54,843 bases of DNA from Aquabacterium sp. A7-Y (GTDB taxonomy: Bacteria; Pseudomonadota; Gammaproteobacteria; Burkholderiales; Burkholderiaceae_C), in the NCBI RefSeq assembly GCF_026153205.1, contig NZ_JAPFBW010000040.1, positions 1 through 54,843 of the forward strand, read 5' to 3'. Positions 1 through 9,004 of the stretch are shown here, piece by piece (position 1 is the stretch's first letter; each line of letters opens with the position of its first letter). The translations under genes and the position numbers were made by a program. The notes below the pieces were generated by a model. That model did not search any database and was not told where the DNA came from. It saw only the letters and a list, made by a program, of their open reading frames with translations.

Positions 1-1054
1 TGGCGCCACCTACCGGCTGGAGGAGTCGGCTGATGCCGACTTCGCGAGCGCGGCGCCGCTGCACGAAGGCCCGACAGCGCGTTTCACCGTGCTCGGCAGA
101 ACGCCGGGCACGCGGTACTACCGTGTGCGCGCCGTGCTGGGCGCGCGCCGCAGCCCGTGGTCGCGCCCGGTGCGCATCGAAGTGGGCGCCCTCGGCCACG
201 AGACGTGCGACTGGCAGCCGCGCGAGCTCCTCGCGATCCACCGGCTGATGCTGCGTGCCGCCGCCGGCCGGGGCGACGTGCTCGCGGTGCTGTCCTTGCC
301 CGAGCACCATGACGCCGCGATGGCGGCCGAGCACGCCGAGGCCTTGCGCGACCCCAGGCCGCACGGCGACGCCTCGTTGCCGCCAGCCATCGGCCACGAG
401 GAAGCGCATGCGTTGTCGCACGGTGCGCTCTATCACCCCTGGCCGGTGATCCGGCGCGACACCGAGATCATCCGCTTCACGCCCGACGGTGCCGCTTGCG
501 GCCAGCTCGCCGCGGCTGCGCTGAGCCGCGGTGCCTGGGTTGCGGCGGCCAACCGGCCGCTGCGCGATGTGGTGGCGCTCAGCCCGCCGGGCATTGAGCC
601 CACGCTCGCGCACCGGCAGCAGTTGCTGGATGCGCAGGTCAACCTGCTGCGCAGCGCCCCGCACGGCTTCGTGATCTCCAGCTCGGACACGCTGACGCTC
701 GACAGCGCCTGGCGCCCGGTCAATGTACGGCGGCTGATGTGCCTGCTGCGCCGGCTGGTGCTGCGGCGCGGCGCCGACTACGTGTTCGAGCCCAACGGCG
801 CCACCCTGCGCCGCACTGTCGAGCGCGGCTTCGAGGCGGTGCTCGACACCCTGTTCCGACGTGGTGCCTTCGCTGGCGCACAGGCGCGCGATGCCTATCG
901 CGTGGACGTGAGCGACGTGCTGAACACCGCACAGCGACGCGACCTCGGCCAGTTTTGGGTGGAGTTGAAGGTGGCGCCGGCGCTGCCGATGAGCTTCCTG
1001 ACCCTGCGGCTGGTCCGGGAGGGCGAGCGTTTGGTGTCACGGGAGGTGTATTGA
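1..1054 (+). CDS. Contractile tail sheath protein, eCIS type (5' end missing)
   Basis: The gene is open from the window edge to the TGA at 1052-1054, so the N-terminus is missing. Residues about 85-350 of the visible part look like the C-terminal half of a phage/eCIS sheath: a helix starting LLAIHRLML, then YHPWPVI, AANRPL, VNVRRL and FEPNGATLRR, ending in a VAPALP segment. The sheath polymer contracts and drives the inner tube through a target membrane. Before this, the first 60 or so residues (TYRLEES, then YYRVRA, then SPWSRPV) read like a fibronectin type III domain, which would lie on the sheath surface. The next gene starts inside the stop codon (ATGA), so the two are probably translationally coupled. 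Family assignment is firm; the fibronectin-like insert is inferred from pattern only. Confidence 0.85.
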   Translation, partial: GATYRLEESADADFASAAPLHEGPTARFTVLGRTPGTRYYRVRAVLGARRSPWSRPVRIEVGALGHETCDWQPRELLAIHRLMLRAAAGRGDVLAVLSLPEHHDAAMAAEHAEALRDPRPHGDASLPPAIGHEEAHALSHGALYHPWPVIRRDTEIIRFTPDGAACGQLAAAALSRGAWVAAANRPLRDVVALSPPGIEPTLAHRQQLLDAQVNLLRSAPHGFVISSSDTLTLDSAWRPVNVRRLMCLLRRLVLRRGADYVFEPNGATLRRTVERGFEAVLDTLFRRGAFAGAQARDAYRVDVSDVLNTAQRRDLGQFWVELKVAPALPMSFLTLRLVREGERLVSREVY

Positions 1055-1509
1055 TGAGCGCCGTGCCGTTCACCGCCTTCAACTTTGCCGTCGAGATCGT
1101 TCCGGAGGGTGGCTCGTCGCCGCTCGTCAGTGCCGCGTTTGCCGAATGCGACGGGCTCGAAATGGGCATGGAGGTGAAGACCATCCGCGAAGGCGGCAAC
1201 AACGACCGCCAGATCCGCCTGGCCGGCCCGGCCACCTTCGGCCAGCTCACGCTCAAGCGTGGCATGACCGAAGCGAGCTTCGAGCTGTGGCAGTGGATGA
1301 GCGATAGCGTGGCCGACCCCAGCCTGCGTGCCGAGGCGGAGTTGGTGCTGTTCGCCGCCGACGGCAACACCGAGCGAGCACGTGTGGTGCTACAGCGCTG
1401 TCTGCCAGTGAAGCTGAAGGTGCCGGCGCTGCATGCCAAGGACGGCGCGGTGGCGGTGGAGGAGCTTCAGCTTGCGTACGAACGCTTCACCGTCAAGCGG
1501 GGACGTTGA
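1054..1509 (+). CDS. Inner tube protein (T4 gp19 / Afp1-Afp5 family)
   Basis: A 151-residue protein of the usual tube-protein length. It starts PFTAFNFAVEI, has the characteristic AAFAECDGLEMGMEVKTI stretch near residue 30, then GGNNDRQIRLAG and LTLKRGMT, and ends with an EELQLAYERF strand. These are hallmarks of the T4 gp19-like tube fold, whose hexamers stack to form the lumen that holds cargo. The ATG at 1054 overlaps the sheath stop codon. Only one tube paralogue is in view; others may lie upstream of the window. Confidence 0.93.
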   Translation: MSAVPFTAFNFAVEIVPEGGSSPLVSAAFAECDGLEMGMEVKTIREGGNNDRQIRLAGPATFGQLTLKRGMTEASFELWQWMSDSVADPSLRAEAELVLFAADGNTERARVVLQRCLPVKLKVPALHAKDGAVAVEELQLAYERFTVKRGR

Positions 1510-1511
1510 CC

Positions 1512-2258
1512 ATGACCCAAGCAGCAACTGCCAAGGCCCAGTTGACCGAGCTCGACGAGGCGCTGCACGAAGCGCTACCCGGTGGCAAGCGTGTGACCGT
1601 GCAGTTCAATCCCGAGTCACTCAAGCTCACCTTCGCCAACCAGATCCAGAACAACAACACCCGCAGCAACGGCGGCAGTGCCGCAGGCGGCTCCGGCGAC
1701 CAGGCGCAGGGCACACAGGGCCGCCAATTCGTCGGCGCCGGCACCACCAAGCTCGCGGTGCAGTTGTGGTTCGACGCCAATGCGGTGGACCAGGGCGGCG
1801 ACCGAATCGACGACGTGCGGCGGCTGACGCAGGAGGTCATCTACTTCATCACACCGAAGGAAGCCAGCTCCGACCCGACCAAGTTCCTGCCGCCGGGCGT
1901 GCGTTTCGCGTGGGGCTCGTTCCTCTTCAACGGCCTGGTCGACGGTATCGAGGAGACGATGGACTTCTTCTCGCCCGAGGGCAAGCCGCTGCGCGCGACG
2001 ATCTCGCTCACGCTGTCGCAGCAGACCATCCTGGTCTCCAGCTTCAGCGATTCCGAACGCGTTGCCGGCCGTCCACGCACACCGGGTACTTCACCGATGA
2101 CGCCTGCCGCCGCCGGCAGCACCTTGCAGGGCCTGGCCGCCGTGGCAGGTGCGCAATGGCAGCACATCGCGGCGGCCAACGGCATCGAGAACCCGCGCCT
2201 GCTACAGGCGGGGCAGTTGGTCGATCTTTCGGCACGCGTGCCGCAAGAACCGTTCTGA
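1512..2258 (+). CDS. LysM-containing tube-baseplate adaptor (Afp7-like)
   Basis: A 248-residue protein. The ATG at 1512 is preferred over the upstream TTG at 1506 because GGGGA lies at the right distance before it. Residues 1-190 resemble the conserved eCIS tube-initiator domain (VTVQFNPESLKLTFANQI, then KLAVQLWFDA and DDVRRLTQEV). A glycine/serine/glutamine-rich loop falls near residue 55. Residues about 202-245 are a LysM motif (LQGLAAVAG, IAAANGIENP, LQAGQLVDL). In related particles this protein joins the tube to the baseplate hub. Its position directly after the tube gene and before the hub genes is the standard order. Confidence 0.9.
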   Translation: MTQAATAKAQLTELDEALHEALPGGKRVTVQFNPESLKLTFANQIQNNNTRSNGGSAAGGSGDQAQGTQGRQFVGAGTTKLAVQLWFDANAVDQGGDRIDDVRRLTQEVIYFITPKEASSDPTKFLPPGVRFAWGSFLFNGLVDGIEETMDFFSPEGKPLRATISLTLSQQTILVSSFSDSERVAGRPRTPGTSPMTPAAAGSTLQGLAAVAGAQWQHIAAANGIENPRLLQAGQLVDLSARVPQEPF

Positions 2259-2271
2259 AAGGAGAAGCGAG

Positions 2272-2439
2272 ATGCCCGTGGTCATCAACGAATTCGAGGT
2301 GGTCGACACGCCGCAGGGGGCACCAGAGCGCCACGACGACGCTGCGCCAACCCCTCAATATGCGCTCCCAGACCCGCAAGACCTGCGCCGCTTGCTCGCG
2401 GAACAAGCCGAGCAGCAGATGCGTCTCTGGGCCCATTGA
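2272..2439 (+). CDS. Small conserved eCIS protein (DUF5908-like)
   Basis: A 55-residue protein with a strong ribosome-binding site (AAGGAG, 2259-2264). It begins MPVVINEFEVVDTPQ and ends with a charged helix (LLAEQAEQQMRLW). Tiny proteins opening MPxxIxEfxV are commonly encoded between the LysM adaptor and the hub protein in eCIS loci (DUF5908), and both position and N-terminus fit. The middle is proline/alanine-rich and probably disordered. Function is unknown; a role in hub assembly is only a guess from position. Confidence 0.7.
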   Translation: MPVVINEFEVVDTPQGAPERHDDAAPTPQYALPDPQDLRRLLAEQAEQQMRLWAH

Positions 2440-2440
2440 G

Positions 2441-3514
2441 ATGGCCCGCGATCACAGCGCCATCGCTTCTGCCCGCCCGGGTTTCAGGGTCGGCGGCGAG
2501 GATCAGCCCAGGCTCGACGCGGGCTTGCTGCGCCTCGTGTGCGGCGAGACCGAGGTGGGGCTGGCGCATTGCGAGGCCGAGTTCGGCAATTGGGGCGACC
2601 AGAACGGCCGCACCGGCTTTCTCTGGTTCGATCGCCGCCTGCTGGAGTTCGGACGCGACTTCGTCGTGCGCATCGGCAGCGCCACGGTCTTCGACGGCCG
2701 CCTGATGGCGCTGGATGCACGCTTCCCGGCGCAGTCCCCGCCCACACTCGCGGTGCGGGCCGAAGACCGCTTGCAAGACCTGCGCATGACCCGGCGCACG
2801 CGCAGCTTCGAACGCATGAGCGATGCCGCCGTCGTGAGTCAAGTGGCGCGCGACCACGGCCTCACGCCTCAGGTGGACCTGGCCGGCGCTGAGCAGGATG
2901 TGGTGGTGCAACTCAACCAGAGCGATCTGGCTTTCGTACGTGCCCGAACGCTCGCCGCCGACGGCGAGCTGTGGCTGGAAGGCCAGACCTTGCATGCGAC
3001 CCGCCGCGCGTCGCGTAACGATGCGCAGCTCGAACTGGCGCTCGGCGCGCGGCTGCGCAGTTTCGAGGTCTGTGCCGACTTGGCGCACCAGCGCACAGCG
3101 GTGCGTTGCACTGGCTGGGACGTGACCCGCAAGCAGGCGGTCGCGGCCGAGGCAGCCGCGAGCGCCATTTCCAGCGAGTCCAGTGGCGGCACCAGCGGCC
3201 CCGACGTGCTGCGCCAGGCCCTGGGCGAGCGCAAGGACACGGTGGCGCACACCGTGCCGTCCGACGACGGCGCGGCCCGCGGCTGCGCCGAGGCACATTT
3301 GCGCGCGACCGCACGGCGCTTCCTGCGTGGTCGCGGCCTGGCCGACGCCGATGCGCGCATCCGCGTAGGACGCCGGATCACGCTGCAAGGCCTGGGGCCC
3401 TTGTTCTCCGGCGCTTACGGCGTGGTGGAGGTGTGCCACCGCTTCGATCCGACGCACGGCCTGTGGACCGAGTTCGTCGTCGAACGGCCCTGGATCGGGA
3501 ACGCCTCCTCATGA
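2441..3514 (+). CDS. Baseplate hub protein, gp27-like (N-terminal half of a VgrG/Afp8)
   Basis: A 357-residue protein, ATG two bases after the preceding stop. It shows the gp27/phage late-control D pattern: an opening VGGEDQPRL, then GRTGFLWFDRRLLEFGRDFV, then LAVRAEDRLQDLRMTRRTRS, then VVQLNQSDLAFVRARTLAAD with the L.FVR feature, and a C-terminal RIRVGRRITLQGLGPLFSG segment. In most Afp-like systems this domain is fused to the OB-fold spike, but here the spike is a separate gene joined by an ATGA overlap. A linker rich in alanine and serine (residues about 230-255) separates two beta-rich parts. It should form the trimeric hub on which the spike sits. Confidence 0.87.
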   Translation: MARDHSAIASARPGFRVGGEDQPRLDAGLLRLVCGETEVGLAHCEAEFGNWGDQNGRTGFLWFDRRLLEFGRDFVVRIGSATVFDGRLMALDARFPAQSPPTLAVRAEDRLQDLRMTRRTRSFERMSDAAVVSQVARDHGLTPQVDLAGAEQDVVVQLNQSDLAFVRARTLAADGELWLEGQTLHATRRASRNDAQLELALGARLRSFEVCADLAHQRTAVRCTGWDVTRKQAVAAEAAASAISSESSGGTSGPDVLRQALGERKDTVAHTVPSDDGAARGCAEAHLRATARRFLRGRGLADADARIRVGRRITLQGLGPLFSGAYGVVEVCHRFDPTHGLWTEFVVERPWIGNASS

Positions 3515-4233
3515 ACGCTGCCCAACGCCCGATGCTCGACGCGCTGCTGCAGGCTCGCTTGCCCGAAGGCTGGGGGGGGCTTTGGCATGGCGTGTACCCC
3601 GCGCTGGTCGTCGATATCAAGGATCCCGAGGCTCAGGGCCGCGTGAAGCTGCAGCTGCCCTGGGTGCCCGATGCGGCGGGAGGGTCCTGCGAGCTGTGGG
3701 CACGGCTGGCCACGCTGATGGGTGGCAACAACCGTGGAAGCTGGTTCATCCCCGACGTGGACGATGAGGTGCTGGTCGCTTTCGAGGCCGGCGATGCAAA
3801 GCGTCCTTACGTCATCGGCGCACTGTGGAACGGCCGGGACCAGCCGCCCGAGTCGATGGACGGCGCGGGCAGCAACGACAAGAAGGTGGTCTGTTCGCGC
3901 AACGGCGTGAAGCTCACGCTGGTCGACCAGGACGGTCAGGAGAAGCTGATCCTCGAAACCCCTGGCGGCCAGAAGATCACGCTGAAGGACGGCCCCGGCG
4001 CGGTGGAGATCGCTGACAGCAACGGCAACTCGATCACGCTCGAAACGGCGGGCATCACGATCAGCGCCTCGGCCAAGGTCACCGTGCAAGCCAGCCAGGT
4101 CAAGGTGTCGGCGGGCATGGTGCAGGTGGATGCGGGCCTGTCCAGGTTTTCCGGCGTGGTGCAGGCCGACACCGTCATCGCCAACAGCGTGATCAGCGCC
4201 TCGTACACACCGGGCGCGGGCAACATCTGGTGA
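3511..4233 (+). CDS. Spike protein, gp5/VgrG OB-fold and beta-prism
   Basis: A 240-residue protein starting in the stop of the hub gene (ATGA). Residues about 22-110 are a gp5-type OB fold: YPALVVDIKDPEAQGRVKLQ, then WARLATLMGGNNRGSWFIPD, then DEVLVAFEAGDAKRPYVIGA. Residues about 130-225 are short alternating strands (GQKITLKDGPGAVEIADSNG, SITLETAGITISASAKVTV, VKVSAGMVQVDAG), as expected for the triangular beta-prism needle. It should cap the tube and pierce the target envelope. No lysozyme domain is present. No PAAR tip protein was found next to it, which is unusual. Confidence 0.92.
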   Translation: MNAAQRPMLDALLQARLPEGWGGLWHGVYPALVVDIKDPEAQGRVKLQLPWVPDAAGGSCELWARLATLMGGNNRGSWFIPDVDDEVLVAFEAGDAKRPYVIGALWNGRDQPPESMDGAGSNDKKVVCSRNGVKLTLVDQDGQEKLILETPGGQKITLKDGPGAVEIADSNGNSITLETAGITISASAKVTVQASQVKVSAGMVQVDAGLSRFSGVVQADTVIANSVISASYTPGAGNIW

Positions 4234-4240
4234 GGCAGCC

Positions 4241-6322
4241 ATGACCCAGCACCCTCTCGCCTGGACCGCACCACCCCCCTTCTGGACCGATTCCAGCGGC
4301 CGTGTCGTGCCGCATGGAGACCTGGCGCGCCCGCAGATCCTGCGTTTCGCCACCGACGACTTCATGCCCGAGCTGCTGTCGCTGCTGGAGCATGAGCCCA
4401 GCTCGCTGGCGCAGTACGCGGTCTTCAAGGAAACCTGGCGCGGCCCTGCAGGGGCACCTGCTGCCGATGCCCGGCGCTGGCTGCAGCGGGAGCCGAAGCG
4501 TCTGCTTGGTGTACGGCGTGCGTCCTCGAAGCGTGCGCCTGCGGTCGGGACGGCCAGCCTCCCGCTGGCGCGCAACACCGCACAGCCTCTCAAGCTGTAC
4601 CAGCCGGCGCACCTGCGCCACTACCTGGTCAGCGGCTCGCTGGTGTGCCGCACGCCGGGTCTGCCCGACCGGCAGGTGGATCCGGCGCGGCACAAGGTGT
4701 CGTTCGTCGTGCGTCGACTCTTCCCCAAGACGACGGTACCACCGCCGAACGAACTGCCCGATCCGGCCGACACCGACCAATGGGACGAGCACGCGTTCCT
4801 GCCGAAGGGCCAGGCTGGCGCCTGGCACAAGGTGGGCACCGCCGACAGCGAGCGCGCGGCCGCGCTGCTGCCCGGCGAGGAGCGCCTGGCCATGTTCCCT
4901 TCGGCCTTTGTGCAGGACGACGGCCGGCCGCGCCGGCTCTATGTAGGCAGCGTACCAGTGGGACGGCGCGAGGCCTACCAGGCGGCAAGCCAGGCACCGG
5001 TCCCGGGCGGCGCGCAGGCGCCGATGGACCCACGGCTGGCCTTGTTCCATACGCAGGTGCTGGCGCCGTGGAAGGCGCTGGTCAACCGGGTGATGCTCAA
5101 CGGTCCGACAGGCGAGCCCGAGTCCCCCGCACAACGAGCCGCCTGGCTGAAGGCGGCCCGACCCGAGTGGGTGTTCGCGAACACCAGCACCGGGTTCGAT
5201 CGCAACGCGCCAGATGTCGATGCCCTGCGCGCCACGCGAAGCGGCGTTCAGACCGCGTCGTGGTACCTGCTGCTCGACCTCTCCCTCTACCTGAAGGAAC
5301 AGCTCAAGTCCGGCTTCTGGGATGTCGTGCAAGCAGGCGGGGTGCCCGTGGGTCCAGCGCGTTCGCTCTACGATGCCTTGAGCAGCGCGGCCATGCCCGG
5401 CGAGCTGACGAGCAGCAGCGACAGCTTCACCGCCGGCCCCGCACGCATCGTGGGTGATGCCTATCGAGAAGATGAGGTCGAGTTGAACCTCATCGAGGCG
5501 CTGAAACGCATCGTTGAGTTCGAGTCCGTCCTCGAAAGCGCACGAGGCAGTTTCGAGATCCCCTCGGCATCCGGGGCTGCCAAGCCCGCCGGCTGGCCCG
5601 ACTTCCTGTTTCTCTTCGCCGATCCGTGGTTCGGCGTGCTGCAGCCGCCCGAACCGGACGACTTCAACCCGCCGACAGGCGACTACCTGGCAGAGAAGAT
5701 CCAGGCCCGCATCCACTCGCTGGCCGGTTTCGTCGAAGCCGCACTGCCGCCGCTGGACGGCACCCGACCCTTGCCCGAACCCGCGCTCGCAACGATGACG
5801 CCCGCCGACCTGCGCGAGGCCTGGTACGTGATGCGCCTGGTCTATGAGCGGCCCGATTGCGCGCCATTCCACGGCACCGTGGTGAGCGCCGCGACGCAGC
5901 CGTTCCAGATGGCGGGCTTCTTCGATCCCGACGCGCCGGCGCGGCCCATCCGCATCGGCCTGCCGCTGGACATCAGCCCCGCGGGGCTGCGCAAGTTCGA
6001 CAAGAACACCGCGTTCATGCTGTCCGACATGCTGTGCGGCCAGATCGACCGCATGAAGGGCATCGGATTGGGCGACCTGGTGCGCAGCGTGCTGCCCTGG
6101 CCGCTGCACAAGGACCTGAACGTGCCCGAGAAGGGCGACTGCAAGACCAGCGACGGCCTGTCGCTCGGCGTGATGTGCTCGCTCTCTATCCCCATCGTCA
6201 CGATCTGCGCGCTGCTGCTGGTGATGATCATCGTCAGCCTGCTGGACTTCATCTTCCGCTGGCTGCCGTACTTCATCGTCTGCTTCCCGCTGCCCGGCTT
6301 CAAGGGCCGGAAGGAGCCCTGA
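4241..6322 (+). CDS. Large eCIS-associated protein with C-terminal hydrophobic segment, function unknown
   Basis: A 693-residue protein between spike and gp25-like genes. No domain is recognised in the first 640 residues, which are soluble-looking, proline-rich and begin APPPFWTDSSGRVV. Residues about 645-682 form a strongly hydrophobic stretch (SIPIVTICALLLVMIIVSLL, then WLPYFIVCFPLPGF) followed by the basic tail KGRKEP, which looks like one or two membrane segments. A protein of this kind in a baseplate gene block would allow membrane anchoring of the particle, as described for membrane-bound injection systems, but that is inference. The next start (6322) overlaps its stop, so it is co-translated with baseplate genes. 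Start at 4241 is the only ATG near the upstream gene. Confidence 0.75.
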   Translation: MTQHPLAWTAPPPFWTDSSGRVVPHGDLARPQILRFATDDFMPELLSLLEHEPSSLAQYAVFKETWRGPAGAPAADARRWLQREPKRLLGVRRASSKRAPAVGTASLPLARNTAQPLKLYQPAHLRHYLVSGSLVCRTPGLPDRQVDPARHKVSFVVRRLFPKTTVPPPNELPDPADTDQWDEHAFLPKGQAGAWHKVGTADSERAAALLPGEERLAMFPSAFVQDDGRPRRLYVGSVPVGRREAYQAASQAPVPGGAQAPMDPRLALFHTQVLAPWKALVNRVMLNGPTGEPESPAQRAAWLKAARPEWVFANTSTGFDRNAPDVDALRATRSGVQTASWYLLLDLSLYLKEQLKSGFWDVVQAGGVPVGPARSLYDALSSAAMPGELTSSSDSFTAGPARIVGDAYREDEVELNLIEALKRIVEFESVLESARGSFEIPSASGAAKPAGWPDFLFLFADPWFGVLQPPEPDDFNPPTGDYLAEKIQARIHSLAGFVEAALPPLDGTRPLPEPALATMTPADLREAWYVMRLVYERPDCAPFHGTVVSAATQPFQMAGFFDPDAPARPIRIGLPLDISPAGLRKFDKNTAFMLSDMLCGQIDRMKGIGLGDLVRSVLPWPLHKDLNVPEKGDCKTSDGLSLGVMCSLSIPIVTICALLLVMIIVSLLDFIFRWLPYFIVCFPLPGFKGRKEP

Positions 6323-6726
6323 TGGACGCCGCGCGGCTCTACGGTCGAGGCATGGGTTTCCCGCCGCGTGTGGGCCTCGACGGGCGCATCGTGTGGTCCA
6401 GCGGCGAGGACAATATCCGAGAGTCCATCCGCATCATCCTGATGACCGAGCCGAGCGAGCGGTTGCGCCTGCCGCAGTTCGGCGCCGGCCTGGGGCGGTT
6501 CCTGTTCGAGCCCAACACCGCGGCCACCCATGCGCTGATCGCCGAGCGCATCCGCGATGCGCTGGCGCGTTTCGAGCCCCGCGTGCGCGTGCAGGCGGTC
6601 GATGTCACGGCCGACCAGGAAGACCCCCACGCCGCCATGGCCACCCTCACCTACCGGCTGGTCGCCACCCAGGCCCTCGAGCGCGTGTCGCTCGCGGTGT
6701 CGGTGGGCGGTGTCTCGCCGGCCTGA
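6322..6726 (+). CDS. Baseplate wedge protein, gp25/Afp9 family
   Basis: A 134-residue protein of normal family length. It shows the gp25 signature: VWSSGEDNIRESIRIILMTE near residue 25, then PSERLRLPQFGAGLGRFLFE with the conserved R-P-xFG-x-GL pattern, then helices leading to RIRDALARFEPRVRV. It initiates sheath polymerisation at the baseplate in known contractile systems. The ATG shares a base with the preceding stop and has AAGGAG upstream at 6311-6316. Confidence 0.93.
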   Translation: MDAARLYGRGMGFPPRVGLDGRIVWSSGEDNIRESIRIILMTEPSERLRLPQFGAGLGRFLFEPNTAATHALIAERIRDALARFEPRVRVQAVDVTADQEDPHAAMATLTYRLVATQALERVSLAVSVGGVSPA

Positions 6727-6742
6727 CCACTGTCTGAATGCC

Positions 6743-9004
6743 ATGCCGATCACCCCCCCTTCCATCGACGACCGCCGCTTCCAGGACCTGGTGCGCGACG
6801 CGCTGGCGCGTGTGCCGGTGCACACGCCGGAATGGACACAACTCGGCGAAAGCGACCCCGGCGTCACGCTGGTCGAGCTGTTCGCCTTTCTCACCGAAAG
6901 CCTGCTCTACCGTGCCAACCGCGTGCCGGAGGTGAGCCGGCTGAAGTTCCTGCGCCTGCTCGGCCTGCCGCTGGCCGCCGCGACGCCGGCGCGCGGCCTG
7001 GTGGTACTGCGCAACGAACGCCCCGACGCGCGCGCCGAAACGGTAGCCGGCGGCACCGAGCTGCGCGCCGGCGAGGTGGCCTTCCGCACCGTGGCGGCCC
7101 TCGATGTGCTGCCTGTGGAAGCGCGCGCCTATGTGAAGTTCCGCGTCCAGACGGGCGAGGCCGACGAGGCCTACTACCGCCTGCTCTATGCCGCCGCACA
7201 GGCCGAGACCCCCGAGGCCGAGCTCACCCTGTACGAAACCCGGGTGCTCGACATGCGCAGCAGCGTGGACCTGGCGCGCGACACGGTCGATGGCATGTTG
7301 TGGTTGGCGCTGCTGCACGCCAAGGATGCCGATCCCGACGCGGTGCGCGCGCAGTTGGCGGGCCGCACGCTCTCGGTGGGCCTGATGCCCTATGTGGACG
7401 ATGCGCCCAAGACGCTGGGCACCCAGGGCCATGGCGGCGCCGATGCGGCTGCGCCATGGGTGCGCTACGAGATGCCGGCGCTCGATACCACCGCCATCAG
7501 CGGGGGCCACCGCCAGGCCACCTACCGGGTGCGCGACGCGCGCAGCAGCGACGACGTGCTGGCGGGGCCCGGCGTGGTGGAGGTGTCGCTGCCTGCGCAG
7601 GCGGAGATCGACACCTGGCGCGACCTCGATCCGCTGGAGGCCGGCGTTGGCGACTTTCCGCCCGCGATCGACGATTCCGCGCTGGCCGATCGCGTGCTCA
7701 CCTGGCTGCGCATCGTGCCCTCATCGTCGGCCCGCGCGCGCTTCCTGTGGGCCGGCGTCAACGCCGTTCGCATCGAGCAGCGCATCGCGGTGGTCAACGA
7801 GCTGGTGGGCGAAGGCGACGGCCGCCCGGACCAGCAGTTCAAGCTCGCACGCGCGGGTGTCGTGGCGGGTTCGGTGCGCCTGGACCTTGCGCTTGCCGGC
7901 CGCACCGAGCGCTGGCAGTCGATCGACGACCTGATGGCCGCCGGTCCCGAAGTGCGGGCCCTCGATGCACAGCGCGCGCCGGGCCAGGTGTGGCACGACC
8001 CACGGCCGAGCGAGGTGTTCGTGGTGGACGCCGAGGCCGGCACGCTGCGCTTCGGCGACGGCCTGCGCGGCCGCCGCCCGCCCGCCGGCGCCCGCCTGGT
8101 CGCTCACTACGACAGCTGCGACGGTGCGCGCGGCAACGTGCCAGAACACGCCCTCACCAGCGGCCCGACGCTGCCGCCCGGCGTGAAGCCTGACAACCCC
8201 CTGCCCACCTGGGGCGGCGCCGATGCCGAGTCGGCACAAAGCGGCGAGAAGCGGGTTTCAAGTTTCATCCGCCACCGTGACCGCCTGGTCACTGCGGACG
8301 ACTTTGCCGAGATCGCGCGCCGTGCGCCCGGCGTGGACCTGGCGCGGGTCGAAGTGCTCGCGGCCTACCACCCCGATCTCGGTGCCAGCGAGCCCGGCGA
8401 CGCGCCCGGTGTCGTGACGCTGATGCTGGTGCCTCGACACGATCCACGCCAGCCCAGCGCGCCGGCGCCGGACCGTGCGCTGCTCGATGCGCTGTGCCGC
8501 CATCTCGATCCGCGTCGCCTGGTCACCACCGAGCTGGTGCTGCGAGGGCCCGAGTACGTGCCCTTGTGGATCTCGCTCGGCATCACGGTGGCCGGCGGCT
8601 TCGCGGTGCCCGCTGTGCGCGACCGCGTGAAGCAGCGCCTCATTGACTACCTGGCGCCGGCACGGGATGCCGAGCGCACCGCTGCCCAGGCAGTGAGTGC
8701 GCTCGCGCTGCCGGGCATGGAGAACGGTTGGCCGCTGCGCAAGGCGGTGAACCGTCTGGAGCTGATGGCCGAGGCCAGCCGCGAACCCGGCGTGCTGCGG
8801 GTCGATGAGCTGCAGCTGGCGCAAGGTGCCGAGGGCCAGGTGCCGGTGGACGTGCCGATGCGCGGCCTGCAGTTGCCGCGCATTGCCGGGCTGTCGGTGG
8901 AGCTGGGCAGTGCGCTGCCGCTGGATGCCTTGCGCGGCAGGTCCGGCAGCGGCGACCCGCAACGCCGCATCGTGCCGGTGCCGGTGGTTCCGCAGGAGTG
9001 CTGA
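6743..9004 (+). CDS. Baseplate protein, gpJ/Afp11 family
   Basis: A 753-residue baseplate J-like protein. It begins PSIDDRRFQDLVRDALARVP, followed by PEWTQLGESDPGVTLVELFA and SLLYRANRVPEVSRLKFLRL, the standard N-terminal signature of this family. Further on, residues about 430-480 hold EVFVVDAEAGTLRFGDGLRG, and near residue 510 comes SFIRHRDRLVTADDFAEIAR, both typical. In the assembled machine it bridges the hub and the outer wedge. The ATG at 6743 was chosen over the out-of-frame ATG at 6738. Length is near that of other eCIS members. Confidence 0.92.
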   Translation: MPITPPSIDDRRFQDLVRDALARVPVHTPEWTQLGESDPGVTLVELFAFLTESLLYRANRVPEVSRLKFLRLLGLPLAAATPARGLVVLRNERPDARAETVAGGTELRAGEVAFRTVAALDVLPVEARAYVKFRVQTGEADEAYYRLLYAAAQAETPEAELTLYETRVLDMRSSVDLARDTVDGMLWLALLHAKDADPDAVRAQLAGRTLSVGLMPYVDDAPKTLGTQGHGGADAAAPWVRYEMPALDTTAISGGHRQATYRVRDARSSDDVLAGPGVVEVSLPAQAEIDTWRDLDPLEAGVGDFPPAIDDSALADRVLTWLRIVPSSSARARFLWAGVNAVRIEQRIAVVNELVGEGDGRPDQQFKLARAGVVAGSVRLDLALAGRTERWQSIDDLMAAGPEVRALDAQRAPGQVWHDPRPSEVFVVDAEAGTLRFGDGLRGRRPPAGARLVAHYDSCDGARGNVPEHALTSGPTLPPGVKPDNPLPTWGGADAESAQSGEKRVSSFIRHRDRLVTADDFAEIARRAPGVDLARVEVLAAYHPDLGASEPGDAPGVVTLMLVPRHDPRQPSAPAPDRALLDALCRHLDPRRLVTTELVLRGPEYVPLWISLGITVAGGFAVPAVRDRVKQRLIDYLAPARDAERTAAQAVSALALPGMENGWPLRKAVNRLELMAEASREPGVLRVDELQLAQGAEGQVPVDVPMRGLQLPRIAGLSVELGSALPLDALRGRSGSGDPQRRIVPVPVVPQEC

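Noticed and set aside
3511-9004. PAAR tip protein among the baseplate genes
   Set aside because: Looked for a small protein with PAAR-like Gly/His/Cys repeats between spike and gpJ; none found.
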